Below, piece after piece: positions 11,841 through 21,839 of a stretch of DNA of 64,000 nt. Source of the stretch: Cannabis sativa (lineage: Eukaryota; Streptophyta; Magnoliopsida; Rosales; Cannabaceae); contig NC_083604.1 of NCBI RefSeq assembly GCF_029168945.1, positions 5,572,812 to 5,636,811 of the forward strand. Reading direction: 5' to 3'. Numbering within the stretch: position 1 is the stretch's first letter; each line of letters starts with the position of its first letter. The notes below the pieces were generated by a model. The model made no database searches and had not been told where the DNA came from. It saw nothing but the letters and a program-made list of their open reading frames with translations. Made by a program: the position numbers and the translations under genes.

Positions 11841-12227
11841 TCATTCTATACTTGGGTTATTGGATGTCCTCCTGTTGTATCCTTTTCTTCCACATTTTGT
11901 GCATTTGATTTGTGTCTTTGTCTCCCAACTAGGTCTTGTTCTTTTCTTCTTTGGTCTTCCCGCTTTCACCCTTTCAAGTGGTGGCAATATTTCATTATCC
12001 TTGATTTCTTGTGGAATGTCCCAACTGCTTTGATTTCTTACTGGATATACCGCTGCTTCATAGGTTTCCAGCCAGTTCTTTGTGTTGTAGTAATCTGAAC
12101 AGTAATTTTGTGGGTCAAGATACATCTCTTTCATCACTACCAAGGCATGCGCACATGGCATTTCATCTATTTGAAACCTATTACATGTACTGGTTGTTCT
12201 CATCCCAATGTCCATTGCTTTGAACTA
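11841..12227 (-). pseudogene. MULE transposase (MURA-type) C-terminal remnant
   Basis: The minus-strand frame reads CNRFQIDEMPCAHALVVMKE, the SWIM zinc finger (CxC...CxH type) of MULE transposases. It continues with the usual downstream block YCSDYYNTKNWLETYEAAVY, then RVKAGRPKKKR, and ends in a degenerate zinc knuckle beginning CTKCGRKGYNRR, where the His and last Cys are replaced. The DDE core that should precede the SWIM domain is missing: upstream sequence (above about 12230) is non-coding. It is convergent with the Ulp1-like gene, the usual arrangement in Ulp1-carrying MULEs. Confidence 0.75.
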
Positions 12228-12959
12228 GTACAAGTATTGATGTCATTTTGTCTGCAATTCAACAGTATGTCCATTAAATTGTATTTTTCATGTAGGAAAA
12301 CATTTAAACAACAATAATTAAACAATAAATCCGCATTTTTTTTAAAATGAAATATTTTTTTTTTCAAACTAGGTTTTAAAATTACTAACAGGCTCTTAAG
12401 ATAAAGAATTTTTTTTTTTTTTTGTATTATTAACATTAAATCAACAATTTCTATTTATTTGAATATATATGAAACTTTATTTTTTTTTTTTTATTTGTTG
12501 TTTAATTCATGAATAATAGAAACATTGAAGAATCATTTACCAAATTATGAGTTTTTTTTTATGTATTTTTATTATTTTTTTTTAATATAAAAAAACCTGA
12601 ATTACATGTTTTAACCAATAAATAAACAATAATTCTTAGTCATTTTTTTAAATGCAATATTATGTTTTTATCAAAACAGAATTTATCATAACAAACAGGT
12701 AGTGAAGAAAATAATTTTCATTCCAAATTATTAACAATAAATCAACATTTTTCTTTTAATTTCAAGGTAAATGTAACTATTTATTTTTATTTTTTATTTT
12801 ATTCTTCAACATTTTGATTATTTAAATGATTTACACAAATTAAACAAAAAAATAACAATAATTATTCACTGTTATTTATTTGATTTTTTAAAATTTTTTT
12901 GAATCAAATGTTTCAATCATTAACATGGAATCATCAGAAGTAATGAATACCTTATTATT

Positions 12960-13335
12960 GTATGTTTGGATTTGATTGGGAGCTCCAATCAACAATTTTC
13001 AACTCATCTTTATATGATCTGCAACAATTTAAAAACAAGTTTATGTTTTTTAGTATAAAGATTTGTCTGTTAATGGTGTGTTTCATTACTCTGTTTTTTC
13101 ATATCTCTTGGATTTAATATGGAGCTGCGATCATCAATTTGTCATCTCATTTGTACTACGAACTGCAACAATCAAACAATTATATGTTTTGTTATGTGAA
13201 TGCATTTATTTCGAATTTTGTGGATTGGTTGTTTAATACCTGTTTCAATTTGAATTTGAATTCAGTAGGGAGCTCTGATCAACAATGTCTCGTATATTTA
13301 TTGAATGATCTGCAACATTCAAATTACAATTTTAA
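12960..13335 (+). repeat. Three diverged copies of a GGGAGCTC-GATCTGCAACA unit
   Basis: Related units of about 75 bp occur near 12968, 13105 and 13258. Each has a GGGAGCTC-like start (GGAGCTGC in the second), then ATCAACAAT-like, a CATCT/ATTT segment and CTGCAACA. Spacing is about 140-150 bp. They are inside the MULE, between the transposase remnant and the Copia insertion. Confidence 0.55.
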
Positions 13336-13603
13336 AAGAAGGAGTGATGATACCTCAGTTCTTTATGAGATTATAGTATAAAATCGTTGATACCTCTGTG
13401 TAAGCAGATTTGATCAATGAGTAATTGCTCTTGATGAATTCATCTCTATTGATGTTTGTTTTTGGTTTCTATGAGTCTGATTGTTAGAGTAGGTAAGTTC
13501 TGTGTTAATTTTTCATTGAAATGTTGTTGGATTGTTGTTTAGCAAGCTTAGTCGAGCATCAGTGGCTGCTCTATTTTTTTTTTTCAGTCGGACGAGCATC
13601 AAT

Positions 13604-13870
13604 TGAGAAAGCAGAGAAAAATCATTTTATTTCAGTATATGAAAGTATTACATTGGGTTACAAAAGGAAATAGGGGAGGCATATATATACTAGGCTTAGA
13701 GGCGGTTTAAGAGATACAAAACAAGTGGTTGTAGTGGATATATCTAATAACCAAAATAACAGAAAACCAACAATAAGCCTAACCAACTAACAACAAGCCT
13801 AACCAACTAAACTGACTGTGAGGAGAGAAACAGAGGAATAAAAAGCAAGCAATATCTAATATTCTTAATA
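13604..13870 (-). repeat. Copia 3' LTR
   Basis: 267 bp, identical to 18489-18755 except for two transitions, around 13716 and 13731. Confidence 0.92.
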
Positions 13871-13878
13871 CCCCCTCC

Positions 13879-16800
13879 TCAAGATGGAGCGTATATGTCA
13901 AAAACTGACATCTTGGAGATATGTGAGCTCAAAATAGGAGAAGTAAGTGGCTTGGTGAAAGCATCGGCCAATTGGTGTTTGGTGGAGATAGGGATGAGTC
14001 TGATAGTGGAGTTGTTGATTTTGTCCCTAATGAAGTGGCAGTCCAATTCTATATGTTTAGTTCTCTCATGGAAGGTTGGGTTGTTTGCAATGTGAATGGC
14101 CGAGTTGTTGTCACAATAAATGAATGCAGGGTGTGGTTGAGGAATCTGAAAATCATGTAGAAGGTATTGTAACCAAGTGACTTCGCTAGTAGTGGCTGCC
14201 AGGGCGCGATATTCAGCTTCGGCTGAACTCTTGGAGATAGTAGGTTGCTTCTTCGTACGCCATGATATGAGACAATCGCCTAGGAAGATACAGAACCCTG
14301 TGGTAGATCGTCTTGTAATTGGACATGAGGCCCAATCCGAATCTGAAAAACTGCGAAGGTGAAGTGTTGATGTTTTTGAGTAAAGTAGTCCTTGTCCAGG
14401 GCTTCCCTTAAGGTACCTAAGGAGATGGTGCACAGCTTGTAGATGTGTTGTTCGAGGATTTGCCATGAATTGACTAAGGGAGTTCACGGCAAAAGTGATG
14501 TCCGGCCTAGACAAGGTCAAATACAAAAGTTTACCAACAAGTTGTCGATAATGAGAAGGGTTGTCTAAGGCTTCCCCATCTTCATTGTCTAGCTTCAGTT
14601 TAGGGTCCATTGGGGTCTTGCTAGGCTTGCTGCTCATGTAACCCGAATCTTCAAGTAATTGAAGTGTATACTTTCTTTGAGAAAGAAAGAGACCATCTTG
14701 AGCACAAGCAATTTCAAAACCGAGAAAGTACTTCAGCTTTCCTAGTGCTTTGAGTTTGAATTTGTGGTGTAAAGAACGTTGTAAATCGTGGAGAAGGTTG
14801 ATGTTGGGTCCAGTAATTACAATGTCATCCACGTAGACGAGGAGAGCAATGAAAGTGTCCTCATTTCCTCTTGTGAAGAGTGTATAATCTGCCTGCGATT
14901 GTTGAAATCCTTCTTGTATTAGAGCGTCTGATAGCTTCTTGTACCACTGTCTAGAGGACTGTTTAAGCCCGTATATTGACTTATGCAACTTGCACACCAG
15001 ATTGTTTTCTGCATTAAGAGTAGAAGGAAGAGTTAGACCTTGTGGTAAACGCATGTAGACCTCTTCATTGAGGTCTCCATTAAGAAAAGCGTTATTAACG
15101 TCTAGCTGAAGAATATGCCAGTTTTTTATAGTAGAAACAGCTAAAAGTAACTTAAGGGTAACCATTTTAGCAACAGGAGAGAAAGTGTCAAAGAAATCTA
15201 GCCCTTCTTGTTGCGTATACCCTTGTGCAACAAGTCGAGCTTTTAATCGTTCAACGCTGCCGTCGCTATTATATTTAATCTTGTAGACCCATCGACATCC
15301 TATGGCTCTTTTATTTGCTGGCAATGGAACAATGGTCCATGTTTTATTGTCTGTAAGGGCTTTAAGTTCACATTGCATAGCATTTAGCCAACCAACAATT
15401 TGAATGGCTTCAAAATAAGACTTCGGTTCCTTGACAGAAGAAACTGCAAGAATAAAAGCCTTGTATGTGTCAGACAAATTTGAGTAAGATATGAATTTAT
15501 TAATAAGATGAGGAGTTGAAGAAGAGTCCTGAATGAGTGAGTAACACTCGAAGTCTCTCAAATGAGCTGGAGGTCTTGTTTGTCTTTGAGATTTTCTTGT
15601 AACACCATGGGAAGAGTTTGGGGCTGCTGCATTATTTTCTGCTGCAGAATCGGTTTCAGCTGCTGCATTATTTTGTGCAGCAGTATTTGGTACAGCAGTG
15701 GCATGATTTTGCTCTCCAGTAGTGGCAGTTGCTTGTTCTTCTAACTCCTTTTCAGTTGTTTCAACTCCACGAGCAGCTGCTGAATTTTGGTCACTGTTAT
15801 CTGTGGGATACTCACAAATAGGGGTGTCATTAATCATAGAATGAGGTAAAACGATTTGAATAAAAGGATCAAGATTATTGTCATCAGTATTGAGTTTTTG
15901 AAAGGGAAAAATGTGCTCATGGAACACAACATTTCTTGAAATAAAGATTTGATTAGTATTCAAATCATAAAGTTTGTACCCTTTGACACCTTGGGGATAT
16001 CCTATAAAAACACAAGTTCGGGCTCTTGGAGAGAATTTAGTCCTTTGAGTCATTAAGGTAGAGGCAAAAGCGAGACAACCAAATGATCTAAGATGTTGAT
16101 AGTCAGGTTGTTTTCCAAATAGGATTTCATAAGGAGTTTTGTTTCCCAAGAGTGGAGTTGGTGTCCTATTTATTAAATAGGCTGAAGTAAGAATACATTC
16201 TGACCAAAATTTAATTGGCATTTTAGCTTGAAAAAATAAGGCTCGAGCAACATTCAATAAATGCTGGTGTTTTCTCTCAGCAATGGCATTTTGTTCGGGT
16301 GTTTCGACGCATGTGAAATCATGCAAGATTCCATGTTTAGAGAAAAGGTCTTTGAAAACCAACTCCGGGGCATTATCAGATCTGAAAGTTTTAAAGACAA
16401 CATTAAACTGAGTTTGAACATATGATAAAAATTGAGGAATGATAAAAGATACATCAGATTTATGTTGCATTAAGTAGATCCAAGTAAACCTAGATTTATC
16501 ATCAACCAAAGTAAGGAAGTACTTAAAATTGGTGTGTGAAGTAATGTGATATGGTCCCCAAATGTCACAATGGATTAGATCAAAAATTTTAGGAGCAAAC
16601 TTGACTTTATTATTGAAAGGAAGTTTCCTTTGTTTAGCAATGGGACATATGTAACAAGGCTCCTTTTTATGCAAATCAGAGACATTACAATCTAAAATAT
16701 TTTGAAGTAAATCCAATCGTTTAAGAGACAAATGGCCAAGCCGAGAGTGCCATGTTTCTGCAGAAACCGAGAGAACTTGAGGGGCTTCAGGTGCATTGTC

Positions 16801-18339
16801 AAGAACATATAGATCATTGATCGCACTCCCTCTTCCAATCATTTTGTTGCTGGTATTGTCCTGCATAATAAAACTGTCAGATGTGAACTTGACTGAAATA
16901 GGAGAGGTTTTGGTAAGAAAGCTGACCGATATAATGTTGTACTTGAAAGTAGGTGCGTACAGTACATTTTCAAGTATTATGTTATTGCCAAGATTGACAT
17001 TCCCACTTTGATTAACCATTAGAAAATTGTCATTAGGGAGGATGAGTTTAGTAGGGGGGATCTTACATATGCATTGGAAAAGTTTGATACTAGAGCAAAT
17101 GTGTCTTGTTGCTCCGGTATCAATAATCCAAGAATCGTTCAAAGGAGGCAAGGAATTATGAGATAAGATAATACCTGAATTTCCAGAGGAAGTACCAGGT
17201 TGATTGGAGTTGTTACCAGTTTGCTGTGAGGCGAGTAAGTTCAATAACTGCTGGTATTGAATACTTGAGAGTTGCGGAAGCAAAGTATGAGTTTCAGAGG
17301 TGCTGATTTCTTCATTCTTTTCTGTTTGTATCTGGTTTGCACTTGCTTCTTTGGACTTGTTTTGCTTGTTGAAACCGGGGGGATAGCCATGAATCTTGTA
17401 GCATTTTTCTATTGTGTGTCCTAGTATGTTGCAATGAGTGCAAAAGGGTCGATTTCTTTTAGGAGGATGTGGTCGAGAGCCTTGATTATCATCCTTTTGA
17501 TTTCCCTTTTTGTCATTTTGAAAAGCAAAAGCCATAGCATGATTAGAATTATTTGAATTAGGGACAGCATTGTTACCTCTTTGGTGTTCTTCTTGAGTAA
17601 CAAGATGAAACACTCTATTGATTTCCGGAAGAGGATCCATTAGCAAGATGCTACCTCGGACTTGAGAATAAGAATCCGAAAGTCCCATAAGGAAAGACAT
17701 AATATACTCCATGTGGTAGTGATCTTGAAGCTTCTTGACTCCACCACATGTGCATCCATTACAAGTGCATGAAGGCCTGTAATTTGTTAGTTCTTCCCAT
17801 ATAGTTTTAAGCTTTGTAAAATACATGCTAATGGTTTGAGCTTCTTGCTTAAGATTCATAAGATCTTTTCTTAGATTGTATATATGGGGACCATTTTTCT
17901 GGTGAAACCGAACCTTTAAGTCATTCCATATAGCAGAAGCACACTCATCATAGAGAATGCTTGAAGAAATTTCCTTTGATACCGAGTTTAGAATCCATGA
18001 AATAACAATATTATTGTTTCTATACCAAGCATTGTAAAGATTTTGATCAGAGATAGAGGGTTTAGGAATAGAACCGTCAAGAAATCTGATCTTGTTCTTT
18101 ACGGATATCGCGAGTTGCATAGCTCGGCACCAAGAGACATAATTGTCTTGTCCCGTGAGAGGTTGAGAAACCAGAGAGTTTCCTGGGTTATCACCGTGAT
18201 GAAGGTAGTATGGACTTGCTGGATCTTCAAGAGGATTCTTGATTGGAGCAACATGGAGAATTCGATCAGACTGTCCAGGATCACTTCCAACATCTGTAAT
18301 GGTGGTTTGAACTTCGGTTTGATCCCCATCTGTAGCCAT
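13879..18339 (-). CDS. Copia gag-pol polyprotein
   Basis: A 1486-aa uninterrupted ORF. The order is gag (LTGQDNYVSWCRAMQLA near residue 63); a CCHC knuckle CTHCNILGHTIEKC near 300; aspartic protease DTGATRHICSS near 407; the GAG-pre-integrase WHSRLGHLSLKRL; the integrase core with CDIWGPY, RSDNAPE and the ETPEQNAIAERKHQ glutamate block; reverse transcriptase with LDVNNAFLNGDL and the YVDD catalytic box near 1168; then RNase H with DSDWASCP and SSAEAEYRALA near 1370. This gag-PR-IN-RT-RH order defines Ty1/Copia. The length is normal and every key motif is present, so it may be competent. It copies genomic RNA into DNA in virus-like particles and integrates it. The start is the first Met after the primer site. 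Confidence 0.95.
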   Translation of the reverse strand: MATDGDQTEVQTTITDVGSDPGQSDRILHVAPIKNPLEDPASPYYLHHGDNPGNSLVSQPLTGQDNYVSWCRAMQLAISVKNKIRFLDGSIPKPSISDQNLYNAWYRNNNIVISWILNSVSKEISSSILYDECASAIWNDLKVRFHQKNGPHIYNLRKDLMNLKQEAQTISMYFTKLKTIWEELTNYRPSCTCNGCTCGGVKKLQDHYHMEYIMSFLMGLSDSYSQVRGSILLMDPLPEINRVFHLVTQEEHQRGNNAVPNSNNSNHAMAFAFQNDKKGNQKDDNQGSRPHPPKRNRPFCTHCNILGHTIEKCYKIHGYPPGFNKQNKSKEASANQIQTEKNEEISTSETHTLLPQLSSIQYQQLLNLLASQQTGNNSNQPGTSSGNSGIILSHNSLPPLNDSWIIDTGATRHICSSIKLFQCICKIPPTKLILPNDNFLMVNQSGNVNLGNNIILENVLYAPTFKYNIISVSFLTKTSPISVKFTSDSFIMQDNTSNKMIGRGSAINDLYVLDNAPEAPQVLSVSAETWHSRLGHLSLKRLDLLQNILDCNVSDLHKKEPCYICPIAKQRKLPFNNKVKFAPKIFDLIHCDIWGPYHITSHTNFKYFLTLVDDKSRFTWIYLMQHKSDVSFIIPQFLSYVQTQFNVVFKTFRSDNAPELVFKDLFSKHGILHDFTCVETPEQNAIAERKHQHLLNVARALFFQAKMPIKFWSECILTSAYLINRTPTPLLGNKTPYEILFGKQPDYQHLRSFGCLAFASTLMTQRTKFSPRARTCVFIGYPQGVKGYKLYDLNTNQIFISRNVVFHEHIFPFQKLNTDDNNLDPFIQIVLPHSMINDTPICEYPTDNSDQNSAAARGVETTEKELEEQATATTGEQNHATAVPNTAAQNNAAAETDSAAENNAAAPNSSHGVTRKSQRQTRPPAHLRDFECYSLIQDSSSTPHLINKFISYSNLSDTYKAFILAVSSVKEPKSYFEAIQIVGWLNAMQCELKALTDNKTWTIVPLPANKRAIGCRWVYKIKYNSDGSVERLKARLVAQGYTQQEGLDFFDTFSPVAKMVTLKLLLAVSTIKNWHILQLDVNNAFLNGDLNEEVYMRLPQGLTLPSTLNAENNLVCKLHKSIYGLKQSSRQWYKKLSDALIQEGFQQSQADYTLFTRGNEDTFIALLVYVDDIVITGPNINLLHDLQRSLHHKFKLKALGKLKYFLGFEIACAQDGLFLSQRKYTLQLLEDSGYMSSKPSKTPMDPKLKLDNEDGEALDNPSHYRQLVGKLLYLTLSRPDITFAVNSLSQFMANPRTTHLQAVHHLLRYLKGSPGQGLLYSKTSTLHLRSFSDSDWASCPITRRSTTGFCIFLGDCLISWRTKKQPTISKSSAEAEYRALAATTSEVTWLQYLLHDFQIPQPHPAFIYCDNNSAIHIANNPTFHERTKHIELDCHFIRDKINNSTIRLIPISTKHQLADAFTKPLTSPILSSHISKMSVFDIYAPS

Positions 18340-18473
18340 CGCAAGAAGACAAAGAGCAGAGGAAACAATAGAGAAAAGAAATCGAAGTAGAGAATGGAAA
18401 ACACAGCTTCGCCGGAGAAGAAAACACAGCTTGCTGGAGGAAGACGGATCGGACGGGAAAACTTAAATTTCCC

Positions 18474-18485
18474 GCTCTGATACCA
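18474..18485 (-). other. Copia primer-binding site (tRNA-iMet)
   Basis: TGGTATCAGAGC on the minus strand, 3 nt inside the 5' LTR, complementary to the 3' end of initiator tRNA-Met. Confidence 0.88.
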
Positions 18486-18488
18486 TAT

Positions 18489-18755
18489 TGAGAAAGCAGA
18501 GAAAAATCATTTTATTTCAGTATATGAAAGTATTACATTGGGTTACAAAAGGAAATAGGGGAGGCATATATATACTAGGCTTAGAGGCGGTTTAAGAAAT
18601 ACAAAACAAGTGGCTGTAGTGGATATATCTAATAACCAAAATAACAGAAAACCAACAATAAGCCTAACCAACTAACAACAAGCCTAACCAACTAAACTGA
18701 CTGTGAGGAGAGAAACAGAGGAATAAAAAGCAAGCAATATCTAATATTCTTAATA
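18489..18755 (-). repeat. Copia 5' LTR
   Basis: 267 bp, paired with 13604-13870. In element orientation it contains the promoter for the polyprotein. Confidence 0.92.
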
Positions 18756-18775
18756 ATGGTGTTGAAGAAGCTGAA

Positions 18776-18841
18776 ACCGTATTTTATGTAATTTAGATTA
18801 CACTTACCGTATATAAGTTGTATTTTGAGGTGTAACCGTAT
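18776..18841 (-). repeat. Three ACCGTAT subterminal motifs, right MULE end
   Basis: ACCGTAT at 18776-18782, 18806-18812 and 18835-18841, the inverted counterpart of the three ATACGGT at the left MULE end. Confidence 0.7.
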
Positions 18842-18895
18842 TTTTGTTAAATTTTTCCTATTTTAGTGCAATTGTGAAAATTTCCCTATTATTAA

Positions 18896-19439
18896 TATAG
18901 ATAAATATCATGTACACATTTGAATTTGAATTAACCTAGTAACAATGCTCTTTTGATTTTGAGAAATTTAGTTTAATTGTATCTTTGTTTTTAGATAGTT
19001 AAATGTTAATTATTAGGAGAAAGAGAATTTTTTTAAGGAAAAAAGTATCAGGAAATACCATTAATCAATAAGAAAAAAAAAATTCAATATTATACTTAAA
19101 ATTGATTTTATTTATAAAAATATCTTTAAAAAAATTATTTACACAAATATCAATATCACACGTCAGCATACATATCAAAATTCAAAACAATTATTGAAAA
19201 TGGAAAAATCTCGTTTCTAGAAACTTTTACTTTTTGGGAGTTTTAAAAAAAATAACCATTTAGTTACTTGTGATGTGAATAAGATATTTACTTTTTCACT
19301 AAAAAAAATTATTTTAAAATTTTACACATATCTACATAATAAAATAACTATTTTAATATGTGAGAAGCATATATTTTTCTGTCTCCAAAAAAGTACCACT
19401 AATATTAAAAGTAGCTTTTTTATTTTTCTTTTGTTATTA
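18896..19439. other. Gene-free A+T-rich stretch
   Basis: No supportable gene or bounded repeat. Confidence 0.5.
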
Positions 19440-19584
19440 TTAAATTTTATTTTGACAAAAAATCAGTTCAGGAGGTCCTATTTGTATAATTTTAGAAAAT
19501 ACATAGTCTATTTTGTCATTTAACAAAATAAATAGTTCAATTAGTAACTTTTGCAAAACACGGAGTCCAAAATAGTATTTACCC
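19440..19584. mobile_element. Half of a MULE-type MITE (family of 2112-2486)
   Basis: The right half matches 2346-2486: TTTGTCATTTAACAAAATA, then TAACTTTTGCAAAACAC, ending GTCCAAAATAGTATTTACCC. The left half and left terminus are missing, so it is truncated. Confidence 0.65.
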
Positions 19585-19921
19585 AATATTTAAATACTTA
19601 AGTGCTAAAAGTGTAATAATTTTATTTTAAATACTTTTCCCGTGGTATGAATAATTTGTTGAGGAGTGTTGTCTCTGATTGAAACATCTTTAAAGAGAAA
19701 CACTGAATTATGTGTGTTTTGGGTAATATGAGTTTATGTATTACTAATGTCTGTTTTCATTATATAGATTCAAGATTGGGCTCTATGGCCTTACCAAAGA
19801 AAGCAAAAAATTGGGCTCACTAGTAAGAGGATTGATTTAAAACAAAACTCCACCCCAATTAGGAAATTTTTATACAAAGTACTTAAAATCACATTTTTTA
19901 TATTTATATAATATATATATA
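19585..19921. other. Gene-free stretch
   Basis: No gene is seen. Around 19862 the words GGAAATTTTTATACAAAGTA resemble a MULE terminus, but no partner end was found. Confidence 0.4.
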
Positions 19922-21217
19922 CTAGCAAAAAGTTACATGCGAGACACGTATACTAAATTTTATGCTAATTTTTTTTCTATGTTATTTGAAAGTGATACAG
20001 TTAAAAATTAAAGAAAAAATATTATTAGTTATTAGGTGAGATTATTATTATGTGTATCTAAATATTATAATTTATAATGTTGTCAATTAAAAGTGAATAC
20101 CGAATGCAATATATTATTAGTGTTTAAGAAAACTTGATGATTTAAATATGTTCTTAAGTTAATCCAAAAATAAATTAAAAATTGATGTTCCAATACTTAA
20201 AGAAACATTACTTAAATGGGTGTAAGATAAAAAGAAAATTAAAAATCAATCTCTAAATTGTTAATAATTGAAGATAGCATTTGTCTAAAAATTGTAGATA
20301 AGAAAACTAATGATAGTCATTGGTGGATTTCAATCTTCATTTGCTTCGATGAAAACAGTAGTGTAATTTTTGTATTTTGCACTTTTCATTCTAGCCGAGT
20401 CCGCATATATCTGGATTGTCCATTTTTTCGTTGATAAATTGAATATGGTAGTGTCGACAAAAAGTGAAAACCATGTTTAACAAAAAGTGATAGTATTCTA
20501 TAACAAAATACTATTAAATTATTTGAATTAAATTATTTTAAAATACTATATTTTATTAAAATAAAATTATACGATTAAAATATATTTATCTTTATTCAAA
20601 AAGAAAAAAAAAATGATAAAAAAAATAAAAAGTTTCTATTATTATCTCTACTGCTTTTCTAGATGTGAATAATAGTCTCTTCTTTCTTCCATATTCTTCT
20701 TTATTTTTTGTATATTGTGTTTGCAGCATATATGTAAATTATTACGTAACTTTAAAAAACTTTGCTCCTGGAAACTAATGCATATGCCGAGCACTTAGAA
20801 TCATTTGTTAGCTGTAAACTTTGTTGGGGTTTTTTCGCCATTAATGCTTGGTTTTGTGAACTTTGATAAAAGTCACGCTTCTTTTTTATTATTATTATTA
20901 CTTATATATTTTGTTATTAAGTTGTGAAGAAGAAAAAAGAGAAGTGCGGATTGGAATATTATGTGTGATCCCATGAGAATATCCAAATTGTAATAGGAAA
21001 AGGAATACAATAGATAATTAAAGAAAACCCAATCGTAGATGTACAAAAGTAAAAATCCAATCGTATTTTTTTTTATTTAATAAGATTTATTTTATTATAT
21101 ATAAATAAAAAGTGACCTATGAATTTCTTATAAATCATTTTATTTTTAATATAAATAAAAAGTAATTTCTCATAAACCAAAAATTCTGTTATATAGACAC
21201 ACTTTATATAAAATAGA
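19922..21217 (-). mobile_element. Helitron, copy 3 (complete ends)
   Basis: On the minus strand the 5' end is TCTATTTTATATAAAGTGTG (from 21217). The 3' end is a hairpin ACGTGT-CTC-GCATGT (two wobble pairs), then AACTTTTTG and CTAG ending at 19922, with A/T flanks. It is 1296 bp and very similar to copy 1. It keeps only the last RPA-like exon segment (about 20320-20430) and no replicase. Confidence 0.8.
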
Positions 21218-21574
21218 TATATAAATATATATTTATATATTTTTACAATTTTTTTCTTCATTATATTTTCATGAATTTTTTTTTTAATTTTTTTTATTTA
21301 TTCGTATTTTTGTAAAAAAAAATGTTAAAATCCATAAGAATGTTAAAAACTGTAAATTCGTATATTTGTAACTTTTTGTTATTTTTAGGTATTTATGGAA
21401 ATATCTCTTAAATTAAGTAAATGAATAAAGCTTTCAGTTAAAGAAGCCCAATGGCCCAACTGACTTAACTTCCAGTCTCGAACTTGATCCATAATCTTTC
21501 GGACTTAATAAAAATGTAACATAGTTCTAATTTGTACCCAAATATTTGAGTATGATACTAAAGCATAATTAAAA

Positions 21575-21830
21575 GGGATTTTTTTAGGAATATACTATAT
21601 TAGGTAAGTTTTTACAAAAATAACGTTAATAATAATGTATCACACACAAAATGACGTGACACGTCATCATCTCCTCCACGATTACCTGCAAACATAAACA
21701 CAACTGTTAATCCTAAAAATAGAAAATTACCAAAAAAAACGGCAATTATATATACAAAAACATAACATAACAAAAACAATGTTATTTTTGAAAATAATTG
21801 CCAAAATAAGGTGGCCCATTAAAATTTCCC
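21575..21830. mobile_element. MULE-type MITE with 9-bp TSD
   Basis: The ends are GGGATTTTTTTAGG and, reversed, GGGAAATTTTAATGG. They are flanked by a perfect 9-bp duplication TAATTAAAA (21566-21574 and 21831-21839). It is 256 bp and non-coding. The termini resemble those of the large MULE at 9253-18886, so it could be mobilised by a related transposase. Confidence 0.75.
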
Positions 21831-21839
21831 TAATTAAAA

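Larger units (their letters stand above)
13604..18755 (-). mobile_element. Intact Ty1/Copia LTR retrotransposon
   Basis: Two 267-bp LTRs (13604-13870 and 18489-18755) differ at only two positions by eye. They enclose a complete 1486-aa polyprotein on the minus strand. The primer-binding site TGGTATCAGAGC lies next to the 5' LTR (18485 down to 18474) and matches initiator tRNA-Met. A polypurine tract GAGGAGGGGG lies next to the 3' LTR (13880 down to 13871). The LTRs run TA...CA rather than TG...CA on the coding strand. I see no matching 5-bp target duplication (TCAAT versus ATGGT). The near-identical LTRs and open ORF mean a recent insertion into the MULE. Confidence 0.93.
9253..18886. mobile_element. 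Mutator-like element (MULE), split by a Copia insertion
   Basis: A perfect 9-bp duplication TATTATTAA lies at 9244-9252 and 18887-18895, the size diagnostic of MULEs. The ends are related inverted repeats: GGAATTTTTACATAAAAT on the left and GGGAAATTTTCACAATTG on the right when reversed. Each end holds three ATACGGT motifs in mirror orientation. Removing the Copia element at 13604-18755 leaves about 4.5 kb. Contents are a broken plus-strand gene with DUF1985- and Ulp1-like parts, a minus-strand MURA transposase C-terminus, and a long low-complexity T-rich tract. The transposase catalytic core is gone, so it cannot move on its own. Confidence 0.88.

Noticed and set aside
14177..17011. Plus-strand frames across the Copia element
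   Set aside because: Shadows of the minus-strand polyprotein.
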